From positions 1 through 42,148 of the forward strand of contig JALOPJ010000055.1 of the NCBI GenBank assembly GCA_025453955.1: 42,148 nucleotides of DNA, written 5' to 3'. Below the pieces are notes generated by a model, which saw nothing but the letters and a program-made list of their open reading frames with translations, searched no databases and was not told the origin of the DNA. The stretch's first letter is position 1, and every line of letters starts with the position of its first letter. The stretch is from Candidatus Edwardsiibacteriota bacterium (lineage in GTDB: Bacteria > Edwardsbacteria > AC1 > EtOH8). A program made the translations under genes and the position numbers. Below are positions 33,894 to 40,615 of this stretch, in pieces.

Positions 33894-34757
33894 TTACACT
33901 TTCGCCGCCGGCATGTACTGCGCCACGAAGCCCCTCGCGTGCTCCCATCCCGAGAACCGGTGGACGGCCAGCAGCACCACGAGGAAGATCGGCGCGGCCA
34001 TCAGCTCGGCCTTGCCGTGGGCAGCGACCAGCGTCGACAGGATGAAGATGACCAGGAACAGCTCCGCCATCACGTTCAGCACGCCGAACCAGACGTGCCC
34101 GGTGAGGAAATACGCGGCGCCCGGCACCAGCAGGGCCAGCTTCGCCGCCTGCGCCATGGTCCGGAACTGCAGGCGGCACGAGGGGCAGGCGTAGACGCCC
34201 TTGGTCAGCGGCTTGACGCAGCGCGGGCACAGGAAGTGGCGGTCGCGGCGGTCGGTGGGCTCGCCACCGGGGACCAGCTTCGGCAGGAAGGCGTTGATCT
34301 TCTTCCACTCGCCCATGGCCTGGATCGTGAACTTCTCCTTGCGGCCGCCCTTGTAGGCGAGCTCCAGATGCCCGGACAGCATGCCCTTGGCCGTGAACGA
34401 GGCGATGTCGCCGTAGCGGGCCTGCGCCAGGCTCTGCCGCGGCTTGCCGCCGGCATCCGTCGGGATGTAGAGGATGCGCTTGGAGGTGAACACCAGCGCG
34501 CAGGCCTTGAGGTAATAGACGTGCCAGCCCTTGATGAACTGCTCCAGCGCGGACATCGGCGCCACGGCCGGCAGCGCGTACAGGATGCGCTCGTCCGGCT
34601 CCAGGAACTTCCTGACGAAGGGGCCCAGCTTGGCCAGCAGCTTGGTCTGTTGTTTGCGTATCTTGTCGGACTGCTCGCCCTTGTCGTTGGCAAAGCAGAC
34701 CGCACGGTCGACCGGCAGCTGGTTGAGGATGGCGTCGTTGTCCATTACAGCACTCAT
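33894..34757 (-). CDS. Zinc-ribbon membrane protein of unknown function
   Basis: The 287-residue protein has an N-terminal soluble part with PH-like strands (ALVFTSKRILYIPTDAG and ARYGDIASFTAKGMLSG, residues ~85-130), and a four-Cys zinc ribbon (C177, C180, C191, C194 in CPRC...CPSC). Two or three membrane helices near the C-terminus contain ALLVPGAAYFLTG and FLVIFILSTLVAA. No family could be named. PH-like domains of this bPH kind often sit with membrane helices in stress-related proteins, but a function is not claimed. It lies between DUF1232 and the dnaG-start copy. The Shine-Dalgarno is poor, and ATG 34745 is an alternative start. Confidence 0.6.
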   Translation of the reverse strand: MSAVMDNDAILNQLPVDRAVCFANDKGEQSDKIRKQQTKLLAKLGPFVRKFLEPDERILYALPAVAPMSALEQFIKGWHVYYLKACALVFTSKRILYIPTDAGGKPRQSLAQARYGDIASFTAKGMLSGHLELAYKGGRKEKFTIQAMGEWKKINAFLPKLVPGGEPTDRRDRHFLCPRCVKPLTKGVYACPSCRLQFRTMAQAAKLALLVPGAAYFLTGHVWFGVLNVMAELFLVIFILSTLVAAHGKAELMAAPIFLVVLLAVHRFSGWEHARGFVAQYMPAAKV

Positions 34758-34769
34758 GTCCTATTCGCA

Positions 34770-34792
34770 TCCCTCTCCGTTGCGGGGAGGGA
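34770..34792 (-). terminator. Hairpin between DUF1232 and zinc-ribbon genes
   Basis: A 9-bp stem with one mismatch (34770-34778 with 34784-34792) and a 5-nt GTTGC loop lies 29 nt after the DUF1232 stop. It resembles the common CCCTCTCC...GGGGAGGG intergenic palindromes, so it may be a REP-type repeat acting as a terminator. Confidence 0.4.
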
Positions 34793-34821
34793 CAAAGGGA
34801 GGGGTCAGCGAGACGGTATCG

Positions 34822-35109
34822 TCACTTCCCCGCCGCCGACTCCCAGTCGATGAACTTGTCCACGTCCTTCTTGATCCACGACATCAGGAAGCCGAACACC
34901 GCCCCGTCGTCGACGAATCCCAGCACCGGCGCCAGGAAGTCCGGGATCAGATCGAACGGGCTGACGATGTAGGCCGCGGTGAACAACGCGCCGCCGATGG
35001 TGCGCCAGGGGAACGTCCGGTAGCTGCGCTTGCCGAACGCGCCCCACATCCGGCCGAACCCCCGGACGTAGCCGAACAGGCCCGGGCCCTTTTTCTTCTC
35101 GTCCGCCAT
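34822..35109 (-). CDS. DUF1232 (YkvA-like) small membrane protein
   Basis: This is a 95-residue protein with the DUF1232 core, ALFTAAYIVSPFDLIPDF, then LGFVDDGAVFGFLMSWI, the family's hydrophobic hairpin around a 'SPxDLIPD' turn. The function of DUF1232/YkvA proteins is not established; they occur widely as small membrane proteins. The start at ATG 35109 has a perfect AAGGAGG box upstream. A longer reading frame from 35208 exists only because the 105-bp repeat is open in that frame, so it is rejected. Confidence 0.85.
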   Translation of the reverse strand: MADEKKKGPGLFGYVRGFGRMWGAFGKRSYRTFPWRTIGGALFTAAYIVSPFDLIPDFLAPVLGFVDDGAVFGFLMSWIKKDVDKFIDWESAAGK

Positions 35110-35124
35110 GGTGACCTCCTTGCT

Positions 35125-35229
35125 GTTCGTCATCCTGAGTATGGCATCCCGCCCGGCAAGACGAAGGATCTGTCCCCGGGCTCGTGGGATTCTTCGCGCG
35201 CAAGGCACGGAGTGTTTTTCAGAATGACG
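35125..35229. repeat. 105-bp repeat, copy 1, with inverted ends
   Basis: The unit starts with GTTCGTCATCCTGAG and ends with TTCAGAATGACG. Its ends form an imperfect inverted repeat (CGTCATCCTGAG against CGTCATTCTGAA). It differs from the second copy at 10 positions by hand count and contains no ORF. Confidence 0.8.
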
Positions 35230-35237
35230 GGTCCACT

Positions 35238-35342
35238 GTTCGTCATCCTGAGTATGGCATCCCGCCCGGCAAATCGAAGGATCTGTCCCCGGGCTCGTGA
35301 GATTATTCGCGTGCGGGGCACGGGGCGTTTCTCAGAATGACG
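35238..35342. repeat. 105-bp repeat, copy 2
   Basis: Same orientation and length as the first copy, about 90% identical, separated from it by 8 bp. Its end reads CTCAGAATGACG, close to the terminal motif of the GIY-YIG element (CTCAGGGTGACA). Its right end lies 8 bp from the flavodoxin stop. Confidence 0.8.
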
Positions 35343-35350
35343 TATCGCTG

Positions 35351-35935
35351 TTACTTCAGCTTGTCCGCGAACTCCTTCAGCTTGGCCGCATGCGCGCCCT
35401 TCTTGACATCGCGCTGCAGCAGCGTCAGCTGCGTCGCCGGCTCCAGGCCGGTGAGCTCCTTCATGTCCGCGAAGGTGCCCGCGTCGCCCGAGCCGCCCAT
35501 GGTGCAGAGGAACGCGGCCCTTTTGATCTTGCCCTTGTGCTGCGCCAGGTAGGTCCGCAGCGCCGGCGCGATGTGCGCGCCCCATACCGGCGAGGCCAGC
35601 ACCACCAGGTCGTACTGCGCCGGATCGTGCTTGAGCGGCCCGATCACGGTCTGGGACTTGCGCACGGCGTCGCGGCCGCCGCCCAGGTAGCCGAAGACGC
35701 CGGACCGCTTCTTGGTGTCGGTGATCTGCTCGATGTCCGCGCCGACAGCCGCGGCCAGCTCCTCGCAGACCCGCTTGGTGGTGCCGGTGCGGGAATAGTA
35801 GGCGACCAGGATCTTCATGGGCTTTCCTTGCGTGGTTGTATCGTTGGTTGCTGGTTTGACGGCGGTCTTCTGCTGGGCGAGGGCCGGGGCGAACGCGATC
35901 GCCAGCAGTGACAGGATCGTTGCGAGTCCGGTCAT
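35351..35935 (-). CDS. Flavodoxin-family protein with a signal peptide and an alternative internal start
   Basis: The 194-residue product begins with a signal-like segment (GLATILSLLAIAFAPALAQQ). From residue 40 a flavodoxin fold follows: MKILVAYYSRTGTTKRV holds the FMN-phosphate loop, LVVLASPVWGAHIAPALRTY the next FMN loop, and AAFLCTMGGSGDAGTF the third. Flavodoxins carry electrons in the cytoplasm, so a signal peptide is odd. Both starts have a good Shine-Dalgarno: GGAG before 35935 and AAGGA before ATG 35818. The gene may make a periplasmic form and a cytoplasmic form. It is the fifth gene downstream of the M3-kinase-EFR1 group. Confidence 0.75.
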   Translation of the reverse strand: MTGLATILSLLAIAFAPALAQQKTAVKPATNDTTTQGKPMKILVAYYSRTGTTKRVCEELAAAVGADIEQITDTKKRSGVFGYLGGGRDAVRKSQTVIGPLKHDPAQYDLVVLASPVWGAHIAPALRTYLAQHKGKIKRAAFLCTMGGSGDAGTFADMKELTGLEPATQLTLLQRDVKKGAHAAKLKEFADKLK

Positions 35936-35984
35936 CTTCGTTCTCCAGTGTATTGATAGGACGTTATTGGTCCTGTTAACCGGC

Positions 35985-36611
35985 TCAGTAGGGGATGAAG
36001 CTGATGGCGCAGGCCGACATCTTGTCGTAGAACTCCAGGTCGCTGCGCAGGTGCGACGGCATGAAGAACAGCCGGTCGAACCCGTTCCAGATGGTGAACC
36101 AGCCGCCCGGTTCCAGCACCACCAGGAAGAAGTTCATCAGGAACGAGGCGTGCTCCATCGAGCGCAGCCAGGCGCCGGCCAGCAGCAGCACCAGCGCCAG
36201 CCCCACCAGACGCAGGCCGGTGCGGCGGTTCGCCGCGATCGCCGAGTGCGTCAGCCGCCGGTTGTCCGCGAAGAACTCGTGCAGCCGCTTGACGATCACC
36301 TCCTCCTGCGCCGTGTCCTGCAGCTTGTGGGGCACCAGCAGCACCAGCTCGAACTGGCCGCCGCGCTTTTCCTTGCCGAAGGCCTTGGCCTCGCGCAGGA
36401 AGTCGTCGGAGACGACGCGCTCCTCGTAGGGCCGCGGGTCGAAGTCCGAGAACAGGTCGTCGTAGGTGTCCAGCCAGACGCTGATCTCGGCGATCTTGGG
36501 CAGGCGCAGCTTGGCGGCCGGCTTGGTGGTCACCTTGATCCCGGCGGCGGGCTTCTCCAGCCCGGCGGCCTTCTGGATCTCCTGCTTGATGTCGCGCGGT
36601 TCGTCGGGCAT
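35985..36611 (-). CDS. Membrane protein of unknown function
   Basis: The 208-residue protein has a charged N-terminal half (KLRLPKIAEISVWLDTYDDL, then KRLHEFFADNRRLTH) and a hydrophobic helix near residues 131-150 (LVGLALVLLLAGAWL), with a second hydrophobic region soon after (FLMNFFLVVLEPGGWF). The 'DIFSDFDxRPY' style (SVWLDTYDDLFSDFDPRPY) is conserved-looking, but I do not recognise a family. It starts one base after the EFR1 stop and precedes the flavodoxin, so it probably belongs to a redox-related operon. Confidence 0.65.
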   Translation of the reverse strand: MPDEPRDIKQEIQKAAGLEKPAAGIKVTTKPAAKLRLPKIAEISVWLDTYDDLFSDFDPRPYEERVVSDDFLREAKAFGKEKRGGQFELVLLVPHKLQDTAQEEVIVKRLHEFFADNRRLTHSAIAANRRTGLRLVGLALVLLLAGAWLRSMEHASFLMNFFLVVLEPGGWFTIWNGFDRLFFMPSHLRSDLEFYDKMSACAISFIPY

Positions 36612-36612
36612 A

Positions 36613-37389
36613 TCAGTCGTGAAGTATCTCTTCGATTCTGACCGGCTTGTACCGCTCGTACCTGTCCTTGGAGTAGTACAGCGCCTTCTCCGGGCAGTAG
36701 GACACGCAGCGCAGGCACCACTGGCACTTGCCGTTGAGGACGACCTCCTGGTTGAGCTCGATGGCGTCGGCCGGGCACAGCTCCACGCACAGCGCGCACT
36801 TGGTGCACTTGTCGCGGTCGATCCGGACGTAGTCCGGCGCGCTGGACCACATTTTCTTGCTGGTCAGCAGCGGGTGCAGCAGCCGCCCCAGCAGCGGGAA
36901 CGTCCGCCAGCGGGCCTTGCGGTCGGCCAGATCGTTGGCGAAGCGGCGGGCGTGGGCCAGGCCCTGCTCCGTGCGCTTGCTGGTCTTGTCCGGGTCGTAC
37001 CGCTTGGACCACAGGTTGGTCGGCATGCTGATCTGCGTGGCGCCCAGCAAGTGATAACCCTTGGAGTCCAGGATGCGACCCAGCGGGCCCATCGCGGCGA
37101 AGGCCATGCCGCCCATGGTGGCGAAGGCGAAGGCCGGCGCGCCCTGCGACCGCGGCAGCTTCTCGATGAACGTCCACACCAGGGGATACGTGGTGAACCC
37201 GGCGATGGGGAAGCCCAGCCCCAGGACATGGGTCGGGTCGACCGCGGCGGGGTCTGATGTCTCGATCCGGTGCAGCGCGCATTGCCGGCCGCGCCCGATC
37301 AGCGTTTTCTGGACCTCGCGTGCGGCCAGCAGGGTGTTGCCGGTGCCGGTGAAGTAGTAGAGGTCGACCGGGGCGTTCAACGTGCTCAT
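36613..37389 (-). CDS. EFR1-family flavodoxin-ferredoxin fusion protein
   Basis: This 258-residue protein joins an N-terminal flavodoxin-like domain (LYYFTGTGNTLLAAREV, residues 10-26) to a C-terminal pair of [4Fe-4S] sites (CTKCALCVELCPADAI and CQWCLRCVSYCPEKAL). This is the arrangement of EFR1-type ferrodoxins, which move electrons between flavin and Fe-S partners in anaerobes. It follows the histidine kinase by 15 nt and precedes a membrane protein gene after one base. A redox operon under PAS-sensor control is plausible, but this is inference. Confidence 0.85.
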   Translation of the reverse strand: MSTLNAPVDLYYFTGTGNTLLAAREVQKTLIGRGRQCALHRIETSDPAAVDPTHVLGLGFPIAGFTTYPLVWTFIEKLPRSQGAPAFAFATMGGMAFAAMGPLGRILDSKGYHLLGATQISMPTNLWSKRYDPDKTSKRTEQGLAHARRFANDLADRKARWRTFPLLGRLLHPLLTSKKMWSSAPDYVRIDRDKCTKCALCVELCPADAIELNQEVVLNGKCQWCLRCVSYCPEKALYYSKDRYERYKPVRIEEILHD

Positions 37390-37404
37390 GACGCACCCAC
37401 TCGC

Positions 37405-40400
37405 TTATCTCGCCAATGCCCCGGCCAGCGCCTGCAGCAGGGCGTGCAGGTTGTAGGGTTTCGGCAGGAAGGCGTAGTCCAGCTCGCGGATGCGCTGCAG
37501 CCGCTCGTCGTCGCCCGTGAAGCCGCTGGTCAGCACGACCTTGAGCCCCGGCTTGGCGGCCGCCAGCTCCTGCACCAGGTCCAGGCCGTTGCCGTCCGGC
37601 AGCAGCACATCGCTGAACACCAGGTCGATCCCCGCCGCCTGGGCCGCGAAGTGGGCCCGGGCGGCGGCCACGTCGGCGGCTTCGAGCACCTGGAAGCCCT
37701 TCATCCGCAGGATGGAGGCGAACACCTTCATGATGCCGGGCTCGTCCTCGACCATCAGCACCAGCTGCTGCCGGCCGGGCGCCTCCATGACCGGCGCCGG
37801 CGCCGCGGGCCGCGGCTCGGCGGCGACGTGCTCCGGCAGGTAGACCGAGAACTCGGCGCCCTTGCCCGGTTCGCTGGCGAAGGCGATCCAGCCGCCGAAC
37901 TGCTTGGCGATACCGTAGGCCGCCGGCAGCCCCAGCCCGCGGCCCGGCCCCTTTGTGGAGAAGAACGGCTCGAAGATGCGGGCGGCGGCCTGCGGCGGGA
38001 TGCCCGGACCGCTGTCGGTCACGGCCAGCCGCACGAACCGGCCGGGGCGCCCTTCCGGCATCGCCGCGGCAGCCGGCTCGTCCAGTTCGACGTTCCCGCC
38101 GGCCAGCACCACCCGGCCGCCCCCGTCCACCGCCTCCAGCGCGTTCGCCAGCATCGCCTCCAGCACCTGGGCCACGCCGGCGGCCTGGGCCTGGGCCGGC
38201 CACAGTCCCTCCGCCAGTTGCGTTTCCAGCCGGACCCCGGCCGGGGTCTGATCCCGGGCCCTTTGCGCGGCCTGGGCGGCGACCGGCATGACGTTGCAGG
38301 CCGCCAGGTCCAGCGGCTGGCGCTGCGAGAACTGCAGCAGCTGGCGGGTCAGCGCCGCCGCCCGGGACGCCGCCCGGCCGATGCGCTCGGCGTCGGCCAG
38401 CAGCGGGTCGTCGTTGGGCAGTTTGATGTGCAGCAGCTCGGCGCCGCCCTGGATCACGGTCAGCAGGTTGTTGAAGTCGTGGGCAACGCCGCCGGCCATG
38501 GTGCCCATCGCCTCGAGCTTGCTCGACTGCAGCATCGCATCGCGCAGCTTTTCCCGCTGGGCCTCGGCCCGCTTCTCCTCGGTGATGTCGCGGGCCACGC
38601 CGATCAGCGCCAGCGGCGACCCCTGTTCGTCGCGCACCACGGCGGTCGAGAGGTGGACCGGGAATTCGCTGCCGTCCTTGCGCCGGTCGAGCAGCTCGCC
38701 CTGCCAGCCGCCCTCCCGGGTGCGCTGCAGCACGTCCGCCAGTGCCTCCCGGGGCTGCCGCGGCGACAGCACCATGCCGATGTGCCGGCCGATCAGCTCG
38801 GAACGGTCGTAGCCGTAGGTGCGGCAGAAGGCGTCGTTGACGAACAGCAGGACGTCGCGGTCGTCGGTGATGGAGATGCACTCCGAGGCGCTCTTGACGG
38901 CCTGGGCCAGGACGGTGATCTCCTGCAGCGTCTGCCGCCGCTCGGTGATGTCCTGGCTGATCACCACCACCCGGTCGACCGCGCCGCCGGCGCCGGGGAG
39001 GGCGTAGAAGTACTGGGCGATGTAGCGGTCGCCGCCGAACGCCGGCTTGGAGACCTTCAGCTCGGGGATGAACAGCATCCCTCCCGTCCGGTAGACCTGC
39101 TCGACCCGGGGCAGCCAGTCCCGCAGGTAGTTGTCCCTGGTGTCGAACGTCAGCTCGGGCCGTTCGGTGTCCCGGTCGCGCCGGATGTCGTCGTCGGTCA
39201 TCGCCCACAGCTCCTGCCAGGCCCGGTTCCAGGCCAGCAGCCGGCCGGTGCGGCTGCGCACCGAGATGCCGATCGGCGAGTGCTCGATCACCGCCCGGCT
39301 GAGGGCCTCGCTGGCCCGCAGCTCCTGCTCGGCGCGCTTGCGCGCGGTGATGTCGCGGGCCACGCCCAGCAGGCCCGTCACCGCGCCGTCCTTGAGTTGC
39401 GGCGTGACCTGGAACTCGAAGGTCAGGCCGCCGCCCTGCCGCGTCACCACCCGGGCCTCGAACGGCGGCGGGACCTCGCCCCGCAGGCCGGCGGCGGACC
39501 GTTCGCCGACGATTGCCATGTCGTCGGGGTGCACCAGCGCCACCAGCTGCCGGCCGATCATGCCGTCGCAGGGCCAGCCGGTCGCGGCCTCGTAGGCCGG
39601 GTTGAGCGAGGTGATCGTCCCGGAGGAATGGCAGGTGAACACGATGTCCCGGACGGCGTCGATCAGGGTGCGGAACCGCTGCTCGCTTTCGCGCAGGGTC
39701 TGCTCCGCCAGCTTGCGGGCGGTGATGTCGATGAAGTACCCGGCCATCTCCGGCGGCCCGGCGGCCGGGCCCGGGATCGGCTTCGACTCCTCCGCCAGCC
39801 AGCGGTAGATGCCGTCGGCGTGGCGGAACCGGTATTCCTTCACTGCGGCCCGGGCCGCGGGGAACGGCAGGCCGGTGGCCGCCATGGCGGCGCGCTCCTC
39901 GGGATGGACCCGTTCCTGCCAGAACGCCGGATCGGCCAGCCATTCGTCGGCGGAGTAGCCCAGCTCCTGCCGGACGTTGCCGCTGATGAAGGTGGTGGCG
40001 CCGTCGTCGGTCCGGCAGCTGAAGATCACCGCCGGCGTCGACCGCAGCAGGTCCTCCAGCCGGGCCCGGGCGGTGTCCAGCGCCAGTTCCGCCCGCTTGC
40101 GGGCCGAGATGTCCTGGGTCAGCGTCACCACCTGTTCCACCCCGCCCTGGGCGTCGCGGATGGGGTAGAAATGGAACGACACCCAGTCGGCCGATCGCGG
40201 CGAGTAGTCCTCCAGCGACAGCTCGGGCACGAACACCTCGCGGCCGTGCTCGAAGGCCTGGCGCACCTGCTCCGTCCACTGGCCGAGGTAGCCGTAGCGC
40301 CGCTCGATCGGCTGCCCCTCGGTCTCGCGGTCCAGCGCCCGGGCCTGCGCCGCGGTCAGGCCCCAGATCCGCAGCCAGGCGTCGTTGAACAGCAGCAGCT

Positions 40401-40599
40401 GGCCCGCCGGGCTGCGCACCGTGATCCCGATCGGCGAGTTCTCGATGACGGCGCGGGTCAGCGGCCCGGTCCGCCACAGCTGGTCCTCGACCGTGGCCCG
40501 TTCCCGGTCGTCGGTCTCGGACTGGGCCACGATCTGGCGGAAGAGCATCAGTTTCCTGACGATCTCGTCGCGCGAAGGCCGTTCCTGCTGGTCGCTCAT
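37405..40599 (-). CDS. Cytoplasmic hybrid histidine kinase with five PAS domains and a receiver
   Basis: This is a 1064-residue protein without membrane helices. Five PAS-type segments (around 50-165, 185-300, 310-420, 430-545 and 555-680) share NSPIGI / SGTITSLNPAYE-type strands. The HisKA domain has the phosphorylated His H707 in GGVAHDFNNLL, the ATPase domain has SGPGIPPQ and FEPFFSTKGPGRGLGL, and the receiver has acidic D953-D954-like residues and phospho-acceptor D997 in FSDVLLPDG. The kinase senses an internal signal, such as redox or ligand, via PAS and passes phosphate to its own receiver. It lies between an M3 peptidase and an EFR1 protein. No output regulator is in view. Confidence 0.88.
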   Translation of the reverse strand: MSDQQERPSRDEIVRKLMLFRQIVAQSETDDRERATVEDQLWRTGPLTRAVIENSPIGITVRSPAGQLLLFNDAWLRIWGLTAAQARALDRETEGQPIERRYGYLGQWTEQVRQAFEHGREVFVPELSLEDYSPRSADWVSFHFYPIRDAQGGVEQVVTLTQDISARKRAELALDTARARLEDLLRSTPAVIFSCRTDDGATTFISGNVRQELGYSADEWLADPAFWQERVHPEERAAMAATGLPFPAARAAVKEYRFRHADGIYRWLAEESKPIPGPAAGPPEMAGYFIDITARKLAEQTLRESEQRFRTLIDAVRDIVFTCHSSGTITSLNPAYEAATGWPCDGMIGRQLVALVHPDDMAIVGERSAAGLRGEVPPPFEARVVTRQGGGLTFEFQVTPQLKDGAVTGLLGVARDITARKRAEQELRASEALSRAVIEHSPIGISVRSRTGRLLAWNRAWQELWAMTDDDIRRDRDTERPELTFDTRDNYLRDWLPRVEQVYRTGGMLFIPELKVSKPAFGGDRYIAQYFYALPGAGGAVDRVVVISQDITERRQTLQEITVLAQAVKSASECISITDDRDVLLFVNDAFCRTYGYDRSELIGRHIGMVLSPRQPREALADVLQRTREGGWQGELLDRRKDGSEFPVHLSTAVVRDEQGSPLALIGVARDITEEKRAEAQREKLRDAMLQSSKLEAMGTMAGGVAHDFNNLLTVIQGGAELLHIKLPNDDPLLADAERIGRAASRAAALTRQLLQFSQRQPLDLAACNVMPVAAQAAQRARDQTPAGVRLETQLAEGLWPAQAQAAGVAQVLEAMLANALEAVDGGGRVVLAGGNVELDEPAAAAMPEGRPGRFVRLAVTDSGPGIPPQAAARIFEPFFSTKGPGRGLGLPAAYGIAKQFGGWIAFASEPGKGAEFSVYLPEHVAAEPRPAAPAPVMEAPGRQQLVLMVEDEPGIMKVFASILRMKGFQVLEAADVAAARAHFAAQAAGIDLVFSDVLLPDGNGLDLVQELAAAKPGLKVVLTSGFTGDDERLQRIRELDYAFLPKPYNLHALLQALAGALAR

Positions 40600-40615
40600 G
40601 GGTGTGGCGATGCGG

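Noticed and set aside
35110-35208. N-terminal extension of the DUF1232 protein
   Set aside because: The extension is translated from the 105-bp repeat; an AAGGAGG ribosome binding site lies just before ATG 35109.
36530-40477. Very long ORFs on both strands over the histidine kinase region (1315 and 1137 codons)
   Set aside because: They are frame shadows of high-GC coding DNA: their translations are Arg/Gly/Pro/Ala-rich with no domain motifs, while the kinase frame shows clear PAS, HisKA, ATPase and receiver motifs.
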